From CAYNRA01 sp964399465 (lineage in GTDB: Bacteria > Bacteroidota > Bacteroidia > Cytophagales > Spirosomataceae), in assembly GCA_964399465.1 (NCBI GenBank), contig CAYNRA010000004.1, positions 3,233 through 67,232 of the forward strand: 64,000 bases of DNA, read 5' to 3'. Positions 36,343 through 44,082 of the stretch are shown in pieces. Under the pieces are notes generated by a model. The model had not been told where the DNA came from and did not search any database. It was given only the letters and a program-made list of their open reading frames with translations. Made by a program: the position numbers and the translations under genes. Numbering within the stretch: the stretch's first letter is position 1; each line of letters begins with the position of its first letter.

Positions 36343-36490
36343 ATACTAGGGATAAGGTATGATATCGGTAAGAATAACGAGGTTGTTTTTATAAAAGTTT
36401 GTTTTTTCAATGTAAGATAGATGAAATCAATATAGTAAAAAATGATTCTGATATGAGATATTGTTTGGAAAACAGTTTTTTCAGTACGAT

Positions 36491-36557
36491 TTTAGCAAAA
36501 CTTATATATTTTCTTGAAAAAGTATAAGTTTTGCTAAAAAGATATATATTTGCTAAA
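36491..36557. promoter_or_regulatory. Inverted repeat plus third half-site, candidate operator
   Basis: TTTAGCAAAACTTATA (36491-36506) and its exact reverse complement TATAAGTTTTGCTAAA (36523-36538) are separated by 16 bases. A third TTTGCTAAA core lies at 36549-36557, 19 bases from the second (36530-36538). The third core overlaps a -7-like box TATATTTG (36545-36552) just upstream of the zinc-ribbon/HTH gene. The array sits in the shared region of two divergent units, so it can serve one or both. Confidence 0.65.
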
Positions 36558-36572
36558 TAACTATAGGTCATT

Positions 36573-36992
36573 ATGGAATCATTAATTTGTCCCCAATGTG
36601 GGGGTCAGGAGGGGTCAAAAAACGGCATTATCAAGGGTCGTCAGCGGTATAAATGCAAAGGATGCGGTTATAATTATACGGTTGATAAGATGGGAAAAAA
36701 CATAGATAGTTACTATGTGATCAAGGCACTTCAGTTGTATATAGAGGGCGTTAGTTACCGAGAAATTGAGCGTTTACTGGGTGTAAGTCATGTTTCTGTA
36801 ATGAATTGGGTAAAGAAATTTCAAATTAAAATTCCGAAGCAAAATCTTTACAACCCTACTTATAAAATATTAAACCACAAAGAATTGGCTGAGTTTTATG
36901 CCAATAAAGATAATCTCAAAGGAGCTGGTATGATCGTAACAGAGCTTGGGGACAAATTCATGTTGATTCGCTGGGAGCGATTTAAAAAATAG
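36573..36992 (+). CDS. InsA-like zinc-ribbon/HTH protein, transposase-derived
   Basis: 139 residues. Residues 1-36 form a zinc ribbon with Cys6, Cys9, Cys28 and Cys31 in the IS1/IS1595 transposase N-terminal style (CPQCGG, NGIIKGRQRYKCKGCG). Residues 46-85 form the following helix-turn-helix (YIEGVSYREIERLLGVSHVSV, MNWVKKF). The DDE catalytic part is absent; residues 100-139 are a short basic-hydrophobic end (GDKFMLIRWERFKK). Length, lack of a second frame and lack of flanking terminal inverted repeats argue for a domesticated DNA-binding protein, most simply a regulator acting at the repeats just upstream. Confidence 0.8.
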   Translation: MESLICPQCGGQEGSKNGIIKGRQRYKCKGCGYNYTVDKMGKNIDSYYVIKALQLYIEGVSYREIERLLGVSHVSVMNWVKKFQIKIPKQNLYNPTYKILNHKELAEFYANKDNLKGAGMIVTELGDKFMLIRWERFKK

Positions 36993-37294
36993 GTCTTTCT
37001 TAGAGGATATATTAAAATAGTTCAATTTTCTCTATTTAAAATCTAATCCTTTGATTTTATTTCTTCTACTTGATTATGTATATAAATCTGTGAAAAAAAG
37101 GACAAATTATGCTTTTTAAGGAGTTTTTTATATTTGAAATAAATGACCTAGCAAAAGGGATCTAGAAAAATCAGTGCAACAAATAGAAAAGTCAACTATA
37201 CCATTTTACCTTTGCTATATACTTTTTTTTCATATTAATTTAATTCTACTCAGTTTTGTCATCGAAAAGTACAACAAAACTACAATAAATTACT
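36993..37294. other. Intergenic region upstream of the porin
   Basis: AT-rich 302 bases with no clear terminator for the preceding gene. A TAGCAAAA octamer near 37149 repeats part of the operator core at 36491, possibly by chance. A -7 box is at 37207-37214. Confidence 0.45.
37207..37214 (+). promoter_or_regulatory. Possible porin-operon -7 box
   Basis: TACCTTTG matches TAnnTTTG, 80 bases before the porin start. No good -33 box, so an activator may be needed. Confidence 0.35.
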
Positions 37295-38680
37295 ATGAAA
37301 AGATTTTTGACTACTTGTTTGCTAGGGGGGGCGTTAGCGATGCCTCTTTTGAGTTCAGCTCAAGGTTCCACGGAGTATGGTTCTGGTTTAAAAGTAGATT
37401 TAAACGAAAGTAAGACGAAATACATTCGCTTCTTGGTTTGGAATCAGATTTGGTTTCGAAATACGCAGTTAAATCCAGGCACTATGATCAACGGGGAGGC
37501 AGCTACAAGCCAAACGGATATCGGTAATCGTCGCCTTCGTTTCTTGATGTACGCTCAGATTTCGAAACGTTTCCTTGTGATGTCTCATGTAGGTATAAAT
37601 AACCAAACATTTGTGAACGGCGGAGCAGCAGGAACAACCGGAACAGGTGGGTACGGAGCAGGTAAGAAGCCGGGTTTGTTCTTCCATGATGCATGGAACG
37701 AATACGCGGTTATATTACCTCAAAAAGACAAAAAGTTTAGTTTGTCTGTGGGTGGTGGTTTACATTACTTCATGGGTCTGTCAAGAATGACAATGGGGTC
37801 TACACTCAACTTTTTAGCTATTGATGCACCTATATTTAACTGGCCTTTGATTGAGAACTCCGATCAGTTTGCGCGCCAAGTTGGTTTCTTCGGAAAGGGT
37901 AAAGCAGGTAAACTAGAGTATAGAGTGAGTATCAACAAACCGTATGCAACGAATTTGAATCCTGTGAATGTGACGGATCCTACTAAAGCAGTAGCTGTAG
38001 ATAATAACGGTAATACTAAATGGTCGAAAGCAGGATATTTTGAGTATCAGTTCTTAAATCAAGAGTCAAACGTACTTCCATTCAAGGTAGGTACATACAT
38101 GGGTACAAATCGTGTATTCAATATTGGGGCTGGTTTTTATACATCAAATGATCAAACTCGTTCTTCAGTAAATGGACAGGTTTCTAAACATCCAATTACA
38201 CTTCTTTCTGCGGATGTTTTCTTGGATATGCCAATCGGTGAGAAGTCAAAGAAGATGGCAGTTACTGCATATAGTGTATTCTATGATTACAATTTTGGGC
38301 CAAATTATTTGAGAAATGTAGGGATCATGAATGTGGGTGTTAATGATCCAGCGTTTACAGGTGCACGTGCCTTGGCGGGTCCAGGTAATTCACAGCCATT
38401 GATCGGAACAGGTCAAATTTGGTACACACAAGCGGGTTTATTATTACCAACAAGTGCTGAAAAGCCGAAAGTGAGAGTACAAGGGTTTGGTGCTTATACA
38501 CACAAAAATTTCGAAGCATTGGATAAGGCAAGCAGTCAATTTGATATTGGAGCTAACTTTTTCCTAGATGGACACCACGCAAAAATTACGACGCAGTATT
38601 CTACTCGTCCTGTTTATACATCTCCAAATACATTGGCGAATAAAGGAGAGTTCGTCGCACAATTACAAGTCTATTTATAA
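37295..38680 (+). CDS. Outer-membrane porin-like protein
   Basis: 461 residues with a signal peptide (1-22, LLSSAQ) and a beta-barrel composition: alternating aromatic and polar strands (YIRFLVWNQIWFRNTQ, RFLVMSHVGINNQ, FSLSVGGGLHYFMG, LEYRVSINKPY) and a C-terminus ending EFVAQLQVYL. A Gly/Thr-rich loop lies near 105-125. It is 41 bases before the carrier gene, so it probably supplies outer-membrane entry for the same small substrate. Comparable porin-MHS carrier pairs occur in Cytophagales, but specificity is not readable. Confidence 0.8.
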   Translation: MKRFLTTCLLGGALAMPLLSSAQGSTEYGSGLKVDLNESKTKYIRFLVWNQIWFRNTQLNPGTMINGEAATSQTDIGNRRLRFLMYAQISKRFLVMSHVGINNQTFVNGGAAGTTGTGGYGAGKKPGLFFHDAWNEYAVILPQKDKKFSLSVGGGLHYFMGLSRMTMGSTLNFLAIDAPIFNWPLIENSDQFARQVGFFGKGKAGKLEYRVSINKPYATNLNPVNVTDPTKAVAVDNNGNTKWSKAGYFEYQFLNQESNVLPFKVGTYMGTNRVFNIGAGFYTSNDQTRSSVNGQVSKHPITLLSADVFLDMPIGEKSKKMAVTAYSVFYDYNFGPNYLRNVGIMNVGVNDPAFTGARALAGPGNSQPLIGTGQIWYTQAGLLLPTSAEKPKVRVQGFGAYTHKNFEALDKASSQFDIGANFFLDGHHAKITTQYSTRPVYTSPNTLANKGEFVAQLQVYL

Positions 38681-38721
38681 TAATTTAACTTAATTTTCAC
38701 TCAGATTAACCTTTTACACGT

Positions 38722-40290
38722 ATGGCAGAAAAAAAGCAAGGACTAGCCTCCATTATTGCGGCGTCCTCCGTAGGAACTATGATTGAATGGTATGACTTCT
38801 ACATTTTTGGTAGTTTGGCAACCATTATTTCAACTAAATTTTTCCCCGCTGACAATCCGACAGCAGCCTTCTTATCTACCTTAGCAACCTTTGCAGCTGG
38901 TTTCGTTGTAAGACCTTTTGGTGCTATCTTTTTTGGTCGATTAGGGGATTTAATTGGTAGAAAATATACATTTATGTTGACGCTCCTTTTAATGGGAGGT
39001 GCTACATTTTTGATTGGTTTGATTCCTGGTTATGAGACGATTGGCTTTATGGCACCTGTCTTGGTACTTGTCTTGCGCTTACTTCAAGGTTTAGCACTTG
39101 GTGGTGAGTACGGCGGTGCTGCAACGTATGTAGCAGAGCATTCTCCAGCAGATAAGCGTGGTTTCTGGACTTCATGGATTCAAACTACAGCGACAGTTGG
39201 TTTGTTTGTTTCGCTAATCGTGATTCAAATTACGCAGTCAGTATTGGGTAAGGAAACGTTCGAAGATTGGGGATGGAGAGTGCCGTTTTTGGTTTCTATT
39301 CTAATGGTAGGGGTTTCTTTTATCATCCGTAGAAACATGCATGAGTCTCCATTGTTTGCAAAAGCAAAAGCAGAAGGAAAGACATCATCAAATCCTTTGA
39401 AAGATTCATTCGGAAATAAACTTAACTTCAAATTCGTTCTTTTAGCCCTTCTTGGTGCAACTATGGGACAGGGGGTTGTTTGGTACACAGGTCAGTTTTA
39501 TGCTTTGAGTTTCTTACAAAAAGTAATGAGTATTGATCTGAAACAAACCAATGAGTTGATGACGATCGCCTTATTAATGGGTACTCCTTTCTTTGTTTTC
39601 TTTGGTTGGTTGTCAGATAAAATGAACAGAAAGTATATCATGCTTGCTGGTATGTTATTAGGTGTATTTTCTTACAGACCTATCTATAAGAAAATGTTTG
39701 AAACCACGAATGTTGCAAACAAAACAGAACTTGTTGAAAAAACAACCGTGGATGTTACTCGTGCAGCTATCGTGAAAGACGGTGTAGAAACTAGTGATTC
39801 TACGATTACTACATTGACAAAGAAAGAGTATGCTGATGGTACTAAGTTTGAAGAGAAAAAGATTCAAAAAGTACTTGCTGATGGTTCTGAGGCACCTAAG
39901 CCTGAAGTGAAAAAGACGGTTCTTATCAACAATAGCGATAAATGGTCTTTGATTTTACTCGTCTTTATTCAAGTAATTTTTGTAACAATGGCATACGGTC
40001 CAATTGCAGCGTTCTTAGTTGAAATGTTCCCTGTGAAGATCCGTTATACATCTATGTCACTACCATATCACGTAGGTAATGGTATCTTTGGTGGATTACT
40101 TCCAACAATTGCAACTGCGCTGGTTGTAAATGCCACAAAAGCAAACGAAGATGCAGCAGCTGCAGGTCTTCCTTTACCTTACGAATCACCTTATCTAGAA
40201 GGTCTATGGTATCCAATTATTATTGCGGCGATGTCTCTTATTATCGGAGCTTTGTATATCAACGGAAAAGATAAAAGTATCCACGATTAA
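38722..40290 (+). CDS. MHS-type MFS transporter with a long inserted loop
   Basis: 522 residues. The metabolite:H+ symporter branch is clear from SSVGTMIEWYDFYIFG, GRLGDLIGRKYTF, RLLQGLALGGEYGGAATY and PADKRGFWTSW. Family members (KgtP, ProP) carry carboxylates or betaine and have about 430-500 residues. Between the conserved DKMNRKYIMLAG region (about 300-312) and the next helix (WSLILLVFIQ, about 412) lies a charged insertion of about 90 residues rich in Lys, Thr and Glu. Next to acs and a transporter-kinase, a monocarboxylate substrate is likely. Followed by the DUF6814 gene. Confidence 0.87.
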   Translation: MAEKKQGLASIIAASSVGTMIEWYDFYIFGSLATIISTKFFPADNPTAAFLSTLATFAAGFVVRPFGAIFFGRLGDLIGRKYTFMLTLLLMGGATFLIGLIPGYETIGFMAPVLVLVLRLLQGLALGGEYGGAATYVAEHSPADKRGFWTSWIQTTATVGLFVSLIVIQITQSVLGKETFEDWGWRVPFLVSILMVGVSFIIRRNMHESPLFAKAKAEGKTSSNPLKDSFGNKLNFKFVLLALLGATMGQGVVWYTGQFYALSFLQKVMSIDLKQTNELMTIALLMGTPFFVFFGWLSDKMNRKYIMLAGMLLGVFSYRPIYKKMFETTNVANKTELVEKTTVDVTRAAIVKDGVETSDSTITTLTKKEYADGTKFEEKKIQKVLADGSEAPKPEVKKTVLINNSDKWSLILLVFIQVIFVTMAYGPIAAFLVEMFPVKIRYTSMSLPYHVGNGIFGGLLPTIATALVVNATKANEDAAAAGLPLPYESPYLEGLWYPIIIAAMSLIIGALYINGKDKSIHD

Positions 40291-40325
40291 TTACTCCATT
40301 ATTTAAAATATAAATTATTATTTCT

Positions 40326-40550
40326 ATGAACGCAATACGTCGAATATTATCCATTGTTTGGTTTGCTGCAGCTCTATATGCTGGTTATTATCTAATCATT
40401 GAGCAAGCAATTCCTAAATTTCAGACGGGGAAAACAGATGATTTGATTCCCGCAGGTATTTACACTTTTATTTTAGTACCTCTAATTGTTGGTAGTCTCG
40501 GCGTATTCGGCCTTTATTCTTTACAAGGCGAATACGATCAGGAGGATTAA
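40326..40550 (+). CDS. Small DUF6814-like membrane protein
   Basis: 74 residues with two transmembrane helices (IVWFAAALYAGYYLII and IYTFILVPLIVGSLGVFGLY) and a short acidic end. It follows the carrier by 35 bases and precedes a terminator, so the unit is porin-carrier-this protein. The pairing with MHS carriers suggests an accessory subunit. Function unknown. Confidence 0.75.
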   Translation: MNAIRRILSIVWFAAALYAGYYLIIEQAIPKFQTGKTDDLIPAGIYTFILVPLIVGSLGVFGLYSLQGEYDQED

Positions 40551-40580
40551 TATATTGAAGGCTTAGGGTTTAATAGTAGC

Positions 40581-40620
40581 AATACGTACCGATATTTTAT
40601 TCGGTACGTATTCTTTTTTA
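40581..40620 (+). terminator. Terminator of the porin-carrier operon
   Basis: AATACGTACCGA / TCGGTACGTATT stem, eight-base loop, then CTTTTTTA. Confidence 0.9.
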
Positions 40621-40721
40621 TAGGATTTATATAACTATACTAATTTACCGTAAATTATCAAATTGCCTTTGGAATGGTGCTTTGTTATCTATTATCTTAG
40701 TATCGTTAAATTAAAAATAAG

Positions 40722-40946
40722 TTGAGTGATATATATAAAGAGCAAAAATTTATTGGGCTTTGTGTTTTCTTTTTTCTTCTTGTCAATTTTCCCTTGTTAG
40801 GGATATTTGATAAAGAGGTTGCAATAGCTCATATACCACTACTCATTTTCTATATTGCTTTTGTATGGCTTATTGGAATCGCATTGACAGCCTACTGGAT
40901 TAATAAAAAGGAGTCGAAGTTTACAAATACAGAACACGATGAGTAA
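40722..40946 (+). CDS. Small two-helix membrane subunit (DUF3311-like) of the transporter-kinase
   Basis: 74 residues with two transmembrane helices (GLCVFFFLLVNFPLLGIF and IPLLIFYIAFVWLIGIALTAYW) and a charged tail. It resembles the small DUF3311/DUF485-type partners of sodium:solute symporters. The only usable start is TTG at 40722: an in-frame stop lies five codons upstream and there is no internal ATG. It overlaps the kinase gene by 8 bases, so translation is probably coupled and the protein is likely a subunit of the fused symporter domain. Confidence 0.75.
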   Translation: MSDIYKEQKFIGLCVFFFLLVNFPLLGIFDKEVAIAHIPLLIFYIAFVWLIGIALTAYWINKKESKFTNTEHDE

Positions 40947-43635
40947 ATCGCTGATTGTTATCACTTCGGTATGTTATTTGGGCTTCTTATTCGTATTAGC
41001 TTATTGGGCAGAGTCGAAGAGTGGGAGTAAAAAGTCTATTATAAATAATAGCTTAGTCTATTCTCTTTCCTTAGCGATTTATTGTACAGCTTGGACGTAC
41101 TACGGAAGTGTTGGACGGGTTCTCACAGATGGTCTCGATTTCTTAACTGTGTATCTTGGCCCCTCCTTAATGATGTTTCTAGGTTGGTCAATACTCAGAA
41201 AAATCAATCGTATTTGTAAAGTTCAACGAATAACTAGTATTGCTGATTTTATTTCATCCAGATACGGGAAAAATAGATCTATCGGAGTTTTGGTTACATT
41301 AATTAGTGTCTTTGCCGGTGTTCCGTACATCGCTTTGCAAATTAAGGCCATTGCTACTAGCTTTTCTATTGTGTCACCGGGCAGTTTGGCGGGTTATTTT
41401 TTTGATGATTACCCGTTCTATATCGTTCTTTTAATTATTGCTTTTACACTTCTTTTTGGTACACGAAAAATTGCATCAAATGAAAGACACGAAGGTATGG
41501 TCTTTGCCATCGCGTTTGAGTCCATCATTAAACTTGTTGCTTTTCTTTTCGCAGGATTGTATGTTACCTTCTATCTTTTTGATGGCTTCAGTGATGTATT
41601 CTCTCTGGCAGAGTCCAATGAAACGCTTTTGAATACTATTCAAATTACGAAGTCTCCGGGGTATGCAAATTGGTCTATTCATCTCATACTTTCTGGATTA
41701 GCATTTCTTTTTCTACCACGTCAATTCCAAGTATCTGTAGTCGAAAATGTTAGTGAGAAAAATCTAAGACAAGCTATCTGGATGTTCCCTCTCTATCTTT
41801 TTCTTATCAATATTTTTGTGATTCCTGTTGCTTTTGTAGGTGAGCAGTTATTGTCAGGTACTTCGGTTGAAAGAGATAGTTACGTCTTAGCAGTACCTCT
41901 TTTATTCTCAGATAAGGCACTTGCACTTTTTATATATATCGGAGGGTTTTCGGCTGCAACAGGTATGATTATGGTAGAAACGTTGGCAATTAGTACAATG
42001 CTAAGTAATAACCTTTTTCTGCCTTTAGTCTTGAATAGAAATTTTGTGAAAGATAGACTTGCCTCGCAGCTGCCATCTTTAGTCGTTCTACTTCGCCGAA
42101 TATCGGTTATTTTGATTATTCTCATGGGATATCTATACTTTAAAAAAGTAGCCGATCGGTACACACTTGTTTCAATAGGGATGACTGCTTTTGTTGCCGT
42201 TGCCCAGTTTGCCCCAGCAACTCTCGGTGCATTATTCTGGAAAAGAGCTACCCAAAAAGGTGCTTTTACAGGGATGATTGCAGGTATTTTTGTCTGGATT
42301 TTTTTTCTGATTATTCCTGCCTTTGTAAGAGGTAATGCGTCTAATGTTGCCAGTTCTTCTTTATATGAATTGGTGCATAGTGTGTATTGGAATTTATTCG
42401 ATTTCTTGAGTATAAACGGGCTCGATGACATTTCAAACGCCGCTTTTTTTAGCTTGTTTGTTAACTGTATGTTCTTTTACATGATTTCTATTTCGACAAC
42501 TCAAACTTCTTCTGAACATAATCAGGCAATTCTATTTGCTGATATTTTCAAATATTCTGAAGCGTATGAAAGTTCTGTCGTTTGGAAAGGTCAAGCAATG
42601 ATAACCGATATTAAGGGTCTGCTAGCTAGTTTTATGGGGGTAGTGAAAACAGATAGATTGTTGAGTTTATTCGCTTCTCGCAATAAAATCAATCTGAAAA
42701 ATCAGCTGGCTGACCCAAGGTTAGTGACGTATGCTGAAAAAATACTTGCAGGTATTGTAGGAGCAGCGTCCGCCCGTATGATGGTTTCTAATGTTACTAA
42801 AGAGGAACAAATTTATATTCATGAAGTAGTTTCTATTCTAAAAGAGTCGAAGCAATTAGCTGAAAATAATAAAGAACTTCAGCTTAAATCTCTGGAACTA
42901 AGGAAATTAACAGATGAATTATTTGCAATGAATCAAAAGTTAATTCAGACTGATAAGCTGAAAAATGAATTTTTAACGACAGTTACGCATGAGATTAGAA
43001 CACCATTGACCTCTATTAAGGCGATGAGTGAAATCATTTCGGATAATCCCGATTTACCCGAAGAACAGCGGACTGAATTTCTTAAAATTATTTCTAAAGA
43101 GTCTGAACGACTTGGAAGGTTGGTTAATCAAGTGTTGGATTTGGAAAAATATGAGTCAGGATCTACTCAACTTGATCAACAAGCCTTGGATATGAGCGAA
43201 TTAATAGACTCTTCATGGGCCAGCTTTTCAGAAATTGCTAAAGAGAAAGGAATTTTATACAGAAAGTTTGTACAAGCAGGCTTACCTCTTATAGTTGCAG
43301 ATAGAGATAAAATGATGCAAGTTCTGATTAATTTAATTGGAAACGCGATGAAGTTTGTTGACGCAGATCAAGGTGAAATTCAGATTCATGTGAATTATGG
43401 ATTAAAAAAACTGCGTGTATCCATTTTAGACAATGGTTCTGGTATTCAGGAAGGACACGAAGAATTGATTTTTTTAAAGTTTTTTCAGTCTGATAATCAA
43501 TCAATTAAAAAACCGTTTGGTAGCGGTTTGGGACTGTCTATATCCAAAAAAATTATTGAATTGCATGGGGGGCAGATATGGGTTGAAAACCATTCGAAGG
43601 GAGGAGCAATGTTTACATTTACATTACCACTATAA
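40939..43635 (+). CDS. Sodium:solute symporter-histidine kinase fusion (CbrA-like)
   Basis: 898 residues. Residues 1-510 form about 13 membrane helices of the SSS fold (YCTAWTYYGSVGRV, RITSIADFISSRYGK, GVPYIALQIKAIATSF). A linker of about 150 residues and a coiled coil follow. The kinase core has phospho-acceptor His684 (VTHEIRTPLTSIK), N-box Asn802 (NLIGNAMKF), DNGSGI, and GSGLGLSISKK. The fold predicts that substrate transport or binding gates the kinase. It is translationally coupled to the small subunit before it and precedes a receiver protein by 11 bases, then acs. Confidence 0.93.
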   Translation: MSKSLIVITSVCYLGFLFVLAYWAESKSGSKKSIINNSLVYSLSLAIYCTAWTYYGSVGRVLTDGLDFLTVYLGPSLMMFLGWSILRKINRICKVQRITSIADFISSRYGKNRSIGVLVTLISVFAGVPYIALQIKAIATSFSIVSPGSLAGYFFDDYPFYIVLLIIAFTLLFGTRKIASNERHEGMVFAIAFESIIKLVAFLFAGLYVTFYLFDGFSDVFSLAESNETLLNTIQITKSPGYANWSIHLILSGLAFLFLPRQFQVSVVENVSEKNLRQAIWMFPLYLFLINIFVIPVAFVGEQLLSGTSVERDSYVLAVPLLFSDKALALFIYIGGFSAATGMIMVETLAISTMLSNNLFLPLVLNRNFVKDRLASQLPSLVVLLRRISVILIILMGYLYFKKVADRYTLVSIGMTAFVAVAQFAPATLGALFWKRATQKGAFTGMIAGIFVWIFFLIIPAFVRGNASNVASSSLYELVHSVYWNLFDFLSINGLDDISNAAFFSLFVNCMFFYMISISTTQTSSEHNQAILFADIFKYSEAYESSVVWKGQAMITDIKGLLASFMGVVKTDRLLSLFASRNKINLKNQLADPRLVTYAEKILAGIVGAASARMMVSNVTKEEQIYIHEVVSILKESKQLAENNKELQLKSLELRKLTDELFAMNQKLIQTDKLKNEFLTTVTHEIRTPLTSIKAMSEIISDNPDLPEEQRTEFLKIISKESERLGRLVNQVLDLEKYESGSTQLDQQALDMSELIDSSWASFSEIAKEKGILYRKFVQAGLPLIVADRDKMMQVLINLIGNAMKFVDADQGEIQIHVNYGLKKLRVSILDNGSGIQEGHEELIFLKFFQSDNQSIKKPFGSGLGLSISKKIIELHGGQIWVENHSKGGAMFTFTLPL

Positions 43636-43646
43636 TATATAAATGT

Positions 43647-44036
43647 ATGGGAATTCGAGAAGAAGTAAAAGTTTTAATTGTGGATGATGAGCCAAGTATT
43701 CTTTTATCACTTGAGTTCCTCATGAAGAAAGAAGGGTATAAGGTGTTCATCGCACGTGATGGTAAAGAGGCATTTGATATCATCAAAGACTGTAAGCCAA
43801 ATATAATTTTATTAGACATTATGATGCCTAATGTAGACGGTTATCAGGTATGTAAATTTGTAAAAAGTACTCCGGAATACGCTCAAATGAAAGTTGTGTT
43901 TATGAGTGCAAAAAACAAAGAATCAGACATTGAACAAGGATATGATTTGGGAGCTGATTTATATATACCAAAGCCTTTTTCAACGCGTGATTTAGTCAAA
44001 AAAGTAAATATGCTGACGGCAGGATTGATTGTCTAG
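43647..44036 (+). CDS. Receiver-only response regulator
   Basis: 129 residues, a single CheY-like receiver. Acidic pair Asp13-Asp14, phospho-acceptor Asp57 (LLDIMMP), Ser87 (FMSAK) and Lys109 (YIPKPF) are all present. There is no DNA-binding or enzymatic output, so it must act by binding a partner or as a phosphorelay step. It lies 11 bases after the transporter-kinase and 46 before acs, which suggests the kinase is its donor. Confidence 0.92.
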   Translation: MGIREEVKVLIVDDEPSILLSLEFLMKKEGYKVFIARDGKEAFDIIKDCKPNIILLDIMMPNVDGYQVCKFVKSTPEYAQMKVVFMSAKNKESDIEQGYDLGADLYIPKPFSTRDLVKKVNMLTAGLIV

Positions 44037-44082
44037 GCACTAATCGTAATTTTTTTATCCATTTTTAACAATCAGTATCGTA

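Noticed and set aside
36491..36992. An insertion sequence around the InsA-like gene
   Set aside because: No DDE domain, no second inverted-repeat end downstream and no target duplication. The inverted repeat is upstream only and is better read as an operator.
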